Below are positions 26,399-36,200 of a DNA stretch of 48,116 nucleotides, piece after piece. The position numbers were made by a program, and so were the translations under genes. The DNA is taken from assembly GCA_030748495.1 (NCBI GenBank), contig JASMLX010000014.1, forward strand, positions 20,207 through 68,322, in the 5' to 3' direction. Under the pieces are notes generated by a model. That model did no database searches, had not been told where the DNA came from, and was given only the letters and a program-made list of their open reading frames with translations. Numbering within the stretch: the first letter of the stretch is position 1; every line of letters begins with the position of its first letter. This DNA comes from Candidatus Poribacteria bacterium. Its GTDB lineage: Bacteria > Poribacteria > WGA-4E > UBA9662.

Positions 26399-27538
26399 TC
26401 ACGGCCTGTTGAGAAGACTAATGACCAGTGTGGCCATAGAAATAAAACTTAAAATTAAAGACCAGTTGACCTCGAACCTGGCCGGTATTTCCACCGCATC
26501 ACCTGGAGAGAGCAAGATCTCGCTAACATCATGCTCTCTTAGATCTAGCAACTCCGTTGTTCCGTCTCGACGGTGAACCAGAATTTTCTTCCGCGTTGCA
26601 GTTCGCTCCCGGCCACCCGCCATAGCAATCGCCTGTGTAACAGAGATTTGCGCAACTCCGTCTATGGTACGCACCTGTTGTGGACCGGGCTGATTGACAC
26701 TACCTAAAACGTAAACCGGTTCGATTTTGAAGGCATTAGGAACATACAACACATCTCCATTATAAAGATACCGTTGCTCAGATTTCCCTGACAAATCCTG
26801 CCAAAAGGATTCCGAAGTTGGGACCATTTCGGCCGGACCTTCATGACGAATAATAACTAGGGTAGTAAAATCAGCTCGTTCGTGGTTAGGGCCACCGGCT
26901 TTGGACAAGGCCTGGTCCAGACGAATCCGATCTCGAAAGAAGATCTTACCCGGTGTTTGTACCTCACCTTGAACCTCAGTCTCCTTCAGCAACGGAACAT
27001 AGACTAGATCTCCTTTATTGACAACAAGATACCGGTAACTTTTGTCAACTAGATTATGGATGGTTACCTGACCTTGATGCATCAACTGTACCGCTTCCAG
27101 ATCGGCCGAGGGTAAAGTCCCTCCTCCCAACGCAATCGCCCGATAGAGATCAATTTCAGTTTCTAGTTTGATGGGATAACGTCCGGGCGTTTTCACCGCT
27201 CCACTGACAAAAAACTCGTCTTCTTGCGGAATTGGCGCCACCATTACCACCGGGTCTTTAATCTGCCCCAATTTCTGCAAATGAGCCCGAACCAGTTGAT
27301 CGACGTTTTGTTGTCCAACAACAGTTAAATTTCCACCAAAATAGCTGATTGTCCCATCTAATCTAACTGTTACGATTTGATTGTAGTCAGGATAACCAAC
27401 GACCACAATTTGCAATTTGTCATTAGGTTGAATCTGGTCGATCTCACCATATGCTGGAGCAACTAGTAGAGAAAGGAGCAAGCAGACATATAATCCCATA
27501 TATCTACAGATGAATCGAAGTTGAAAATGGGCACGCAT
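26399..27538 (-). CDS. Polysaccharide export protein, Wza family, with SLBB domains (379 aa)
   Basis: Secreted to the periplasm or outer membrane (signal peptide with GLYVCLLLSLLVAPAYG). It has the Poly_export start (IQPNDKLQIVVVGYPDYNQI, VRLDGTISYFGGNLTVVGQ) and several SLBB units (FFVSGAVKTPGRYPIKLETE, EVQGEVQTPGKIFF, VYVLGSVNQPGPQQVRTIDG). It ends in a hydrophobic helix (WSLILSFISMATLVISLL). It would form or gate the channel for capsule or exopolysaccharide export. The start ATG at 27538 overlaps the stop of the upstream 58-aa gene (TGATG). With the LPG-synthase-like gene upstream it forms an envelope operon. There is no Wzc kinase or glycosyltransferase in the window. It lacks an evident lipobox, unlike E. 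coli Wza. Confidence 0.9.
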   Translation of the reverse strand: MRAHFQLRFICRYMGLYVCLLLSLLVAPAYGEIDQIQPNDKLQIVVVGYPDYNQIVTVRLDGTISYFGGNLTVVGQQNVDQLVRAHLQKLGQIKDPVVMVAPIPQEDEFFVSGAVKTPGRYPIKLETEIDLYRAIALGGGTLPSADLEAVQLMHQGQVTIHNLVDKSYRYLVVNKGDLVYVPLLKETEVQGEVQTPGKIFFRDRIRLDQALSKAGGPNHERADFTTLVIIRHEGPAEMVPTSESFWQDLSGKSEQRYLYNGDVLYVPNAFKIEPVYVLGSVNQPGPQQVRTIDGVAQISVTQAIAMAGGRERTATRKKILVHRRDGTTELLDLREHDVSEILLSPGDAVEIPARFEVNWSLILSFISMATLVISLLNRP

Positions 27539-27714
27539 CAATTGTTCGGCAATTCATCACAGGGAAAGTCGGGCAACAAGGCGAGGTCGGTATTAATAAT
27601 CTCAACTGTTGACTCTAGAAAGGCTAGAATAGCACTACCTATCACTTGGTCCGGAACAGACCGAGTTGATTGACAGTCGACGTGTTCTAGGTTTATCTCT
27701 TCTATCTGTTTCAT
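27538..27714 (-). CDS. 58-aa protein of unknown function, coupled to the export gene
   Basis: A 58-codon gene starting at 27714 (MKQIEEINLEHVDC), acidic, with a single helix-like middle (VIGSAILAFLESTVEIIN) and ending FPCDELPNN. Its stop overlaps the Wza-type ATG by one base, so translation is coupled, and it starts 62 nt after the LPG-synthase-like gene. AAGGTAG lies ahead of the ATG. There is no known domain. It could be a small periplasmic or regulatory partner of export. It was too short to be called by length alone, but the operon geometry supports it. Confidence 0.55.
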   Translation of the reverse strand: MKQIEEINLEHVDCQSTRSVPDQVIGSAILAFLESTVEIINTDLALLPDFPCDELPNN

Positions 27715-27776
27715 GTGACTACCTTAACTCTAACCTATTTGTACCAATTATAACCGAGATCAATGGGGCGGGCAAT

Positions 27777-28838
27777 TCATTTGAGCCGGTTGTGGCTGAG
27801 AAAGCCGAACAGGCCAATCAGTGAAGCGTAACACAGGATCACCAGGTGTAAACTGAGGCCGGTAGCAAGGGCAACCTCCAGAGAAACCCCGCACTTGGTG
27901 AGTGCCCATGCAAACGGTGCTTCGATTGTTCCAAGATTGCCGACCGATTGGATCGGTAATAGATTGAACAGGTTGGTAAATGAAAGTGCAAACAATACCG
28001 AAGCAGCTGAAAGTTGGGATTCCATCTTCTGAATCAGATAGATTTGGAAGCCGAAGCGTACTGCTAGACTCAGAGTGGATAAGATCCAAATTGGCCCCTG
28101 TCGCTGCCGCAATCCCGGCGCAGTCAAGGCTCGCCAAAGATCAATAAAAATTGAAACCACTTTGATTAAGAGCTGGTGCCAGAGTTTCAAAATCTGGTTC
28201 TGATTCTCTATTTTTGATCGTTCCCCGGTTGCGCCAACCAGGTATTGGATCGAGGACAAGTGTGTTAAGCGGGATTGTAATTGTCCAAATAGACATAACG
28301 AACGATATGAATCGTTTGCTAACTGACTGAATACAAATAGAGACAAAATCAAGGCGAGAACCGTTAATGTAGGCAGATAAAAGAGGAGAGCATAGGATAA
28401 GCCAGCCATCCCGGAATACAAGCCGGCAACAGCTAATAACACCAGCATTAGCACCAAATCGATTACACTGGCGATGATTAGAGAGGCTAAACCTACTGAC
28501 CCGCTAACCGACTCTCTTTTGTTTAGTAAATAGAGGTAAGATAGATCCGCACTCCGAAATGGTAACACGTTGCTAAAAAAGGTGTGGATAGAGAAAATTG
28601 GCATTAGTGCTAGGACAGATCGGTCCACACCTAAAATCGCCCTGAATCGCCAGGCTTTGGTTCCCACAAATAGGCAGTAGCACAAAAAACCGACGGCAAA
28701 AGTCAGTTCCGGTACCTGGTTTAGTCGCTCGACTACTTGTGAGAAGTTAATCTTAGAGATAACCCAGAGTCCGGCTGTCAAGGCGATCATAACAGCGATT
28801 AAAGGGCGAACGAAACGGAGTAAATTAGAACCTTCCAT
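27777..28838 (-). CDS. Integral membrane protein of the LPG-synthase transmembrane family (353 aa)
   Basis: About eight to nine hydrophobic helices, with the family hallmarks SIHTFFSNVLPFRSADLSYL and SFTNLFNLLPIQSVGNLGTI before EAPFAWAL. This is the flippase-like domain (UPF0104, seen in MprF and in stand-alone proteins near polysaccharide genes). The C-terminal lysyltransferase domain is absent, so it does not make lysyl-phosphatidylglycerol. It more likely moves or handles a lipid-linked intermediate. AAGGAGACC sits directly before the ATG. It is the first gene of the operon ending at 26399. Confidence 0.85.
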   Translation of the reverse strand: MEGSNLLRFVRPLIAVMIALTAGLWVISKINFSQVVERLNQVPELTFAVGFLCYCLFVGTKAWRFRAILGVDRSVLALMPIFSIHTFFSNVLPFRSADLSYLYLLNKRESVSGSVGLASLIIASVIDLVLMLVLLAVAGLYSGMAGLSYALLFYLPTLTVLALILSLFVFSQLANDSYRSLCLFGQLQSRLTHLSSIQYLVGATGERSKIENQNQILKLWHQLLIKVVSIFIDLWRALTAPGLRQRQGPIWILSTLSLAVRFGFQIYLIQKMESQLSAASVLFALSFTNLFNLLPIQSVGNLGTIEAPFAWALTKCGVSLEVALATGLSLHLVILCYASLIGLFGFLSHNRLK

Positions 28839-29303
28839 CCGGTCTCCTTGGAATGCTCCTACCCCCAGAGCTATCCATCGTAACGAACCATGCGGTTGCC
28901 CAACCTGTGATAAAGATCCATATCAAAATATGCCTCTGTCTTTGGGAAAGATAAATTATTATACTACAGCATCCACTTTGTTGCCATTACCCTGAGCTCG
29001 CCACTTTTTTGATAGGGAACTAATACAACTACAACTTGTGGAGGACAAAAGTTCTATTTTTCTTCCCAACGATGAGTTGATTGAAGATCATTGCTGAAAT
29101 CAATCTCGTTGCTGATCCTAACCAGCTCTCGATTTATAGGTTCTTGATCAGAATAAGCCATCAATGAAATGCAGAGATTGGATTCCGTTACCAAAAATAG
29201 TATTTGAATCTGCAGAAGTTTGCTATAATAGTAGTCGATTCATACCGAACCGTTGGAAAAAGTAAGTCAATCAAAAGGTTAGGTGCCAGGAGACTACCAG
29301 CAT
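28839..29303. other. Divergent intergenic region, about 0.46 kb, with a possible -10 box
   Basis: This stretch lies between the divergent envelope operon and the lipoprotein gene at 29304, so promoters for both should be here. A TATAAT occurs at 29224-29229 on the plus strand, with TTGAAT at 29204-29209, but the spacing (14 nt) is too short for a normal sigma-70 pair. Otherwise I see nothing. Confidence 0.4.
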
Positions 29304-30014
29304 ATGAAGAGAAGCAGGTTAGGTATAGGTTTTGTTCTATTGATGATAATGCTGTTCAGCGCTAGCTGTGGATCTAAGGTTTCACAGACGTTATCCAAAG
29401 CCTTAGTTCAGACTGATGGTTATGACTTCCGCAAGACACGTTGGGGGTTTACCCGAGAGATGGTAACAGTTGCAGAACAAGGGCAACGTCTATTTATCAG
29501 GAAGGGCAATGTCTTGATGTTCAACCACAAGATTGAAGATATCTCTTGCAAGATCATCTACTGCTTCAAAGATAACCGTTTACGAGCAGCCGGTTACATC
29601 ACGCTGACACCAACCAAAAGGGCACATGCCATCGTAGAGTATTGTGTGGAAGAAAATGGGAGTCCAACACAAGTCTTGAATGATGGAATGCTCTGGTTTA
29701 AAGAGAAAAGCTTAGTCTACGTTAATGCATATGTGTCACACACTCGATCAACCCCTTCCTCTTACACTTTTAGTGGAGGGATCTTATCTCATTTATTGTC
29801 ACCACAGGAAGACAAAAGTACCATAAAAATGTGGGATGGAGTCTGGGCTCACATTGACCGGAGTTTCTATGAAGAGTTGCACTATGAAAGATTTCCTCTG
29901 GATGAACTCTCCTTTTATGAGAAACATTTGTTTGGTGTCTTGAAGAGACAACACATCTATACGTTCTATATGGGACAAACGAAAACATCAATCCGTGGAA
30001 ATGCAGTCAGGTAA
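29304..30014 (+). CDS. Putative lipoprotein (236 aa)
   Basis: The ATG at 29304 follows CCAGGAGA. A GTG seven codons earlier lacks a site, so I prefer the ATG. The N-terminus MKRSRLGIGFVLLMIMLFSA then SC is a lipoprotein signal, with the likely lipid-bearing Cys at residue 22, although the lipobox (SASC) is weaker than usual. The mature part has GYDFRKTRWGFTREMV and then RLRAAGYITLTPTKRA, common in small exported proteins of unknown function. The next gene starts 14 nt before its end, so the two are co-translated. Confidence 0.65.
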   Translation: MKRSRLGIGFVLLMIMLFSASCGSKVSQTLSKALVQTDGYDFRKTRWGFTREMVTVAEQGQRLFIRKGNVLMFNHKIEDISCKIIYCFKDNRLRAAGYITLTPTKRAHAIVEYCVEENGSPTQVLNDGMLWFKEKSLVYVNAYVSHTRSTPSSYTFSGGILSHLLSPQEDKSTIKMWDGVWAHIDRSFYEELHYERFPLDELSFYEKHLFGVLKRQHIYTFYMGQTKTSIRGNAVR

Positions 30015-30510
30015 GAGCATCATTGATCAGAAACTGTATTTAGTGGTTATATCTTGCCTCTTGCTGAATCAAGGAGGGGTGCTCTTTGCTGATGAAGAAT
30101 CAGAAAAAAGTCCAGCTTTCTTAACATCCAGCAAGGCCAGCTTAGGTTATGGAATGCCTTATGGTGGAACCTTAGGGGTAGAGGTTGAAACGGAGTTGAG
30201 AGATAACGTTTGCGCTTCAGTTGGTTTTAGTATTTCACAAGGTATGGTGGTTGGGGTGAGATTCTACCTTAGAGAAGTAGACAAGATGTTTCGGCCAACA
30301 GCATCATATCACCTGTGGCTTGGCAATGCCCCAACTCAAACAGCTAATGGCGCTTTTTTTGCCGGGTTGGAGATACGACCTAAGTTTATAAAAAAGTTTG
30401 TGTTAACTACAGGAGTCGGCTACGGCTCAATCAAAAGGGGACAAAAAATAGGGGTTTCAATTGGTTTGGGCTTCAGTATCGATCTAAAACTGATTACTAC
30501 GGGGTTGTGA
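30001..30510 (+). CDS. Small outer-membrane-barrel-like protein (169 aa)
   Basis: It starts at ATG 30001, inside the end of the lipoprotein gene (a GTG at 29995 is the alternative). The signal peptide is LYLVVISCLLLNQGGVLFAD. Alternating beta strands follow: ASLGYGMPYGGTLGVEVETE, FSISQGMVVGVRFYLREVDK, GAFFAGLEIRPKF, FVLTTGVGYGS and IGVSIGLGFSIDLKLITTGL. The pattern suggests an eight-strand barrel such as OmpA/OmpW-like or a small adhesin-like barrel. It forms a pair with the lipoprotein upstream. I do not recognise a named family. Confidence 0.6.
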   Translation: MQSGKSIIDQKLYLVVISCLLLNQGGVLFADEESEKSPAFLTSSKASLGYGMPYGGTLGVEVETELRDNVCASVGFSISQGMVVGVRFYLREVDKMFRPTASYHLWLGNAPTQTANGAFFAGLEIRPKFIKKFVLTTGVGYGSIKRGQKIGVSIGLGFSIDLKLITTGL

Positions 30511-30690
30511 TTTAGTTCCAGACAGCAATTATTCAGCAGATCTTAGCTGCTGAGGGGAATGAGGATCAGCAGTTTGACTTTCGATCAGTAGAGACCGGAG
30601 ATCGGCACTTCGACTCGGCCAGGAGTTGGGTCGATAACCGGGTCATATACTAGCAGAATGGAGTAGTGGAGCGTGAATGGTGAATTATTC

Positions 30691-30915
30691 TCAATTCTCT
30701 TTATTTCTCTCCCACCATGCTCGACGCACCAGTAGTATGGCGTCCCTATCGGTGAAAACAGTTACCTGGTCACCCTCTGGCTGCACAATACTACCATGAA
30801 CCACGTTTATTAGCTCACGTCCCTCCACTGATTGCGCCAACAGAATTTTTCTCCGGGGATGACCCTGACCAATTGGAATTGCCGTCTAGTTAGAATCCGT
30901 CCGATGTACCCATCG
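30691..30915 (-). pseudogene. C-terminal fragment of an unrecognised protein, frameshifted
   Basis: The minus strand reads LTRRQFQLVRVIPGEK, then in a second frame ILLAQSVEGRELINVVHGSI, VQPEGDQVTVFTDRDAILLV and RRAWWERNKEN-stop (TGA at 30691-30693). The composition is protein-like with a clear tail, but I cannot name the family. The shift lies in an A/T-rich run. Its other end meets the sulfatase fragment on the opposite strand, so two lost genes converge here. Confidence 0.4.
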
Positions 30916-30916
30916 G

Positions 30917-31066
30917 CAACTTCTGTTCGATCTAGCCAATGGTCTAACTGAGGATAACGACTTAGCCGGCAAGCCGGAGATGGCAGAAACGCTAGATGAT
31001 ATGGGAAACACGTTGCGGAATATTTGCGATCCACAACAGGTAAACGCTCGGGCAAAATCAAACTAA
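30917..31066 (+). pseudogene. Sulfatase C-terminal fragment
   Basis: The plus strand reads LLFDLANGLTEDNDLAGKPE, MAETLDDMGNTLRNICDPQQ and VNARAKSN-stop. This is the conserved end of type I sulfatases: LYDL-x-x-DP-x-E-x-NDLA-x-x-PE, then a helix and ICDP-x-x-V-x-x-RA. Only about 48 residues remain, and no metal-binding or formylglycine region is near. It is a natural partner of the SUMF1-like remnant at 200-534, though the two are far apart. Confidence 0.65.
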
Positions 31067-31197
31067 GCTAAACGAAGAGCGGAAATCTAAACCCCATACT
31101 TCCGCTGGGCGGCGTTGCATTGGATTGCCAATTAGTTCGTCGAAGCGCGGAAACGGTTCAAAACTAGCTAGACCCAACGTTGCCCCCACCTGACGGG

Positions 31198-33186
31198 TCA
31201 GAACTTTCCAAAAACACGCACAAAGGTTTCCATAAAATTACGGTCATTATTGACGTCTCCTGTTGCCCGTTGATCAATATACCGGGCGCCAATGTGCAGG
31301 AAGAGCGATTTTTCATAAGCCACAAAACTCTTTTCCATTTCGGCCAACAGAGCGTTACGCACAAAATCGTTCTCGTTCTTCAGCATATCATTAAACAGTA
31401 AAATCTGCCCGCCTCCAGTGATCTTGATAGTCTTGGTGAACTGATAGACCGTTTTGAGAATGAACGCAGAAGCCATATCGCGCACATTTGCCCTTTCAAT
31501 CTGTCGCAGTTGGAAACGCCGTGAAACTTGCTCATCATCAATTTCTGCCTCTAATGCGGAGTCTTCACGACGGTCTTCTGCCATCCGGAAACCGTTACGG
31601 ACAGTGTATTTGAACATCGGACTTATTTCCAACGGTTTGGAGGGGCGTATGCGGTACAGGGTTTTAAAGATGCCAACTTCGTAATGCTGGTTGTCACCAT
31701 CGAAATCGAAATCATACTGCAACTTGGCGCGCCCCGTCGTTACCATGCGTTTTATCCCCAAATACTCCCAAGTGAGTTTGGCGGTATGGATCAGGTCGTT
31801 CTGCATCAACAACTCGTCCCGACGCCGTTTTTCCACTTCGACCCCGCCATCGAAATCAAAAAACATCAAATCGCCCTTCTCCTCCATCCGTTTGACCGTC
31901 GGTTGTTCTCGATATAGCCGCTCTTCGGTTTTGTTCAGAGAACCGGCAAAATACCAGGTCTCGTCAGGGATACGGTCTTTTACCAATTTCAGTTCATTCT
32001 CGACCACGATAGACGCGTTATTATTTAACAGGTTTTTCTTATAAACCAGATCGGCGAAAGCTTTGGTCGAAGACGGTATACCCGGCACATCTTCTGTGTC
32101 TGCATGCACAAGTAAATTCTCTCTCAGATTTTTTTCCAGTTGTAGACCGATATCGAGATCGACGGAACTGGCCTGACGGCTGGTCTTTCGTTTCATAAGC
32201 AGGCGTAAGCCCTGCAGGCCAACATCGAACTCGTAGTTGGGATCCTTGTCATTTTCCTCCTCGTCCCGAATGCCGTTGTTATTCTGGTCGCTTTCGTCAA
32301 GGAAATCCTCATCGATGTCAAATAGCAGAATGTCGTCTTCGTAGTCGAAGATGCCGTTGTTGTTTTTATCCAGGTCACCGGGAATGATCAGAGAAGGTGG
32401 ATCCATCGGCGTGTTATCGGTGTAGCGGTCTCCATCGTCGTTGTCTCCTACCGACCTAGAAGCGTCGAAGCGCGGCCCGACGCGGAAAGCCTCTGCCTGG
32501 AAAATTGTGTCCCCAACGGTTTGGAAGGCTTTGAGGACAGCGGTCGTGGCGTCAAAACGCGCACTGAAGTCCCGGTTTAAAGAGGCCTTGGGTGTAATAG
32601 CTAATTCAGCCTTCAATCCGTAGTTGGCGAAATTTGTTTCCAGATCCAACGACATGACGGGTGTTTCGCGGAAATACCAAGAAGCGCCGATCTTGGACCG
32701 GCCGAACTTTGTTACCTCTCGCAACCCGATTCCCGATCCTTCCAAAGTCTCTCGGTTAGGTACGCCGTTGAGCATGCTGGGCAGCATTAAGAAAGTCCAA
32801 TCTGTCCGTTCAGAACGCACCTCCCAGCGGACACCGCTCAGATCAACGGAATCGAAAGTAAACTTTGTAAAGGTGGTCGGTACCTCCCCTAAAGAAAGGA
32901 TATTCTTGACGTTGCCCGATGTCTCTTCGATGACCATGACGCTGTGAAACCCGCGGCGGAATAGACGGTCGAAATCGAAATCGTTCTGTCTCACCTGTTC
33001 CTCTTCAATGTCTGCTAGAAAGTTGCGTCGGTTGGTAAAATCGTATTCGACACGCCCGGAGAGGAAGAGCTTGCCGAATAGACTGTATACGTCCTCCGTT
33101 TCGGCACGGAAAGCCAGAAAAGAGTAAAGAAAAAAAACTAGAAAGCGAGGAAACAAACGATCCCGTTTGTCAGTGATTAGGCTCAT
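31198..33186 (-). CDS. Outer-membrane-type protein with calcium-loop repeats (662 aa)
   Basis: A signal-peptide-like start (RFLVFFLYSFLAFRAE) is followed by many short amphipathic strands and a terminal Phe (FVRVFGKF), as in outer-membrane barrels. Residues 247-316 hold EF-hand/thrombospondin-3-like loops: DNDDGDRYTDN, DLDKNNNGIFDYEDD, DIDEDFLDESDQNNNGIRDE. The rest is barrel-like (KTVYQFTKTIKITGGGQILL; LFLHIGARYIDQRATGDVNN). The start is 57 nt after the stop of the giant propeller lipoprotein, so both are one transcript. It could anchor or export that lipoprotein, or carry a surface structure. I do not recognise a named family. Confidence 0.65.
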   Translation of the reverse strand: MSLITDKRDRLFPRFLVFFLYSFLAFRAETEDVYSLFGKLFLSGRVEYDFTNRRNFLADIEEEQVRQNDFDFDRLFRRGFHSVMVIEETSGNVKNILSLGEVPTTFTKFTFDSVDLSGVRWEVRSERTDWTFLMLPSMLNGVPNRETLEGSGIGLREVTKFGRSKIGASWYFRETPVMSLDLETNFANYGLKAELAITPKASLNRDFSARFDATTAVLKAFQTVGDTIFQAEAFRVGPRFDASRSVGDNDDGDRYTDNTPMDPPSLIIPGDLDKNNNGIFDYEDDILLFDIDEDFLDESDQNNNGIRDEEENDKDPNYEFDVGLQGLRLLMKRKTSRQASSVDLDIGLQLEKNLRENLLVHADTEDVPGIPSSTKAFADLVYKKNLLNNNASIVVENELKLVKDRIPDETWYFAGSLNKTEERLYREQPTVKRMEEKGDLMFFDFDGGVEVEKRRRDELLMQNDLIHTAKLTWEYLGIKRMVTTGRAKLQYDFDFDGDNQHYEVGIFKTLYRIRPSKPLEISPMFKYTVRNGFRMAEDRREDSALEAEIDDEQVSRRFQLRQIERANVRDMASAFILKTVYQFTKTIKITGGGQILLFNDMLKNENDFVRNALLAEMEKSFVAYEKSLFLHIGARYIDQRATGDVNNDRNFMETFVRVFGKF

Positions 33187-33243
33187 GAAAATCTCAATAA
33201 GACAGGAAATTGCATTTTTACCAGAAGTCCGATGCCGTCACGC

Positions 33244-36200
33244 TCAAAGATCTTCCGGTCCGTGGTATTCGGTAAAGGTCGTCCAGATCCCAGTGCGTTT
33301 ATCCAGACGGCTCAAACCGCGATAAGTACCGAACCAGACGTATGGATCATCTACAGCAATAGAGAGAATACCGTTATGGGCGGGACCACCTTCTCGGGTG
33401 TAAATCGTCCAGAGATTGGTCTCCCGATTGAACCGGCTAACGCCCGCATCGTATGTACCGATCCACACTTCAGTGCCATCCACACCGATAGTAGTAACCT
33501 GGTTGCTGGCCAGCCCATCTTCCACCGTGTAGGTGGCCCAACTCTTTGTCGTCTCATCGTGAAGGGTGAGGCCACGGTCGCTGCCAAACCACACCCGGTC
33601 ACCGTCAATGGCGATACAACTTATTTCATTGCTGGCTAGCCCATTTTCAGCCGTAATGGTTCTCCAGGTATCCTTTCTGATGTTGTATTGGCTCACACCA
33701 CGTCGCGTGCCGACCCACACATTTTTCTTACTGGCGGCGATACTCCAGACCTCATCGGTAACCAGTGATTCCGCAAACTCCTTGGACACAGCGGAAGGCT
33801 GAATCTCTGTACCGGAAGTGTAGCTGATCCAGGCGTTGAGATCATCGGCCGTCCGGGGATATTTGCCAATCCCGGCACTGGTGCCGACCCAGATATTATT
33901 GCCGTCGCTACTGACGGAAGTCACATTCCTAGATGGCAATCCGTGTTCGGTTCTGTACTGATCCCAGCGGTGGGCAATTTTATCAAAACGGTTGGCACCG
34001 TCGCGGGTGCCGACCCAGACGTACTGTTCATCCACTACGATAGAACTGACTGCGTTATCGGATATCGTGTCTTCCGATTCCCGTTCCCACCATCGCCAGT
34101 GACCACCGTGGGTGTTGATTTGCTGCTCGCCGCCGGTCTGACGATAATTTTTCCAGGTCCCCAGTACTTTATCGTAGCGAGACATACCGTTGTCGCTGCC
34201 CACCCATACAAAACGCTCATCTGTATCCACCGCTCGGATGGCTCGCCCAGCAAGGGTTGGCAAGGCGGTGAAGGAGGTCCAGGATTCCTCCTGTTTATCG
34301 TAACGAGAAAGTCCACCGAACGTACCGACCCACACATAATCTTTATCGACGGCTAGCCCGTGTTCATTGGTGTGGTTGTGTAGCAGCCCGTTCCGATCTC
34401 GAAACGATGTCCAGGTGCCGGAGGCAAAATGAAATCGCTTGAGTCCATCTATCGGGGCTGATAACCAGAGGTAATCTTTGTCCGTAGCCAGTTCTGGAAC
34501 ACCACGGCCCGACTTGATTGTGGTCCACTCTCCGCTGCGCCTATCGAACCGGGTGACCCCCGCATTATCCCAAGGGCGGTACAGGATCCACACATCGTCC
34601 TCCGTGGCAATGATCCGTTCAATATCGTCCGCCGCCAGTACGTCATTAGTCGAGAATGTGGTCCATCTCCCCGCTCTCTTGTCGTATCGCGATAAGGCGC
34701 GGTTGCTATCTCTATCCCACTCCGAACGCGCGATCCAGATGAAATCGTCGTCTATGGTGATCCATTCGGCACCTCTACCCGCGATCCCGTCTCTGGGCGT
34801 TAAGTTCCGCCATTCGCCTGTAGCTTCATTGTAATAGTGTAGGCCGCGACTGGAGCCAAACCAAACCTCTGGACCATCGACCCCCATCGAGTTTATGTGA
34901 TCCAGTAGGATTTCTTCTTTTGGCACAATTACGCTCCACGTTTCAGTTACTTTATCATAACGGCTCAATTCAGGTCCCATCATCGAGATGACCCAGAGGC
35001 TGTTCGAACTGGCATCGACCTGGTCCAGATCGTTGGTTGCAAGTCCGTCTTCTACGGTGAAATGCTTCCAGGTATCGCCCATTTTGTCGTAGCGGAGCAC
35101 GCCTGAATCGGTGGTGAACCATACGGCGTCAGTATCTACAAAGATCCACCGGACCTCGGTCATGGATTTTTTATGAGTCGATTGGAGAATATCCATCCGG
35201 GTGAAACGACGCCAAGTCGCAGTGGGCCGGTGGTAACGTAAAATGCACCCGTTGGATGAAGATAGCCAGTTATTGAACCAGATATAATCGCCATCGAATT
35301 CGATATGTGACACTTTGGCTTCAACTAACGGCTCACGCACGGGGCGAGATTGGTGGCGGACCTGTTGTTCGTCTTGGAGATGGTACTCAACCAGACCAAT
35401 GGATGTAGCCAACCAAAGCTTTTGACCTGAGCCGCACAGGATGCCGCGAATGTTATAGGGTACATTGGAGATAAGACGCCAGGAATCCTCAGCCACCGAA
35501 TAACGTCCCAGCCCGTGGGGTGTTCCTACCCACAAAATACCGTCTCGAAAAGCGAGTGCGGTTACATTAGGAGAGAGGAGTTGTTGATTGAAAGGTAGGG
35601 GGATCCAACGTTTTTGGTCGCTGTCGTATCGAGCCAACCCCTGCCGGGTTCCGGCCCAAATTGTTTCCCCGCCCTCCGACAGTACGTTCACATAGGTATG
35701 GGGCAACCCTTCGGCCTGATGGCGCATCTCACCATCCGCTATCGAGTATTGCCAAATGCCACTTACCCCACCGAACCAAACTACACCATCTCCAGCAAGG
35801 ACCGAAGACACCAGGGTATTTGGGTGCCCATCCGGTGCAGTGAGTTGTAACCATTTTTGGGATGTTGTGTCATACATGGCGGGTCCTGAACTGGTCCCCA
35901 GCCAGGGCACACCTCTCTCCGTATCCATTGCCGTTATAAAAGACATCCCATCGGGTTGTGCCGGAGAAGACACATGAAACACCCATTCTCCGCCTTTGAG
36001 GGAACGTGAGCCAAGCCCTCGATCGGTACCGATCCATACTCTTGGCTCGCTTACCCCGTTGTCCGGGCTTGCACGAAGTCGGCTCTTTGGTAAAAGAGCC
36101 GGATCTGATCGAGAATCAATATGCATTGACATGATATAGGGTGTGGTCAATCCATCTTCTTTGGAGATGACCTCCCAACTGCGAGTCTGAGGGCGGTAAA

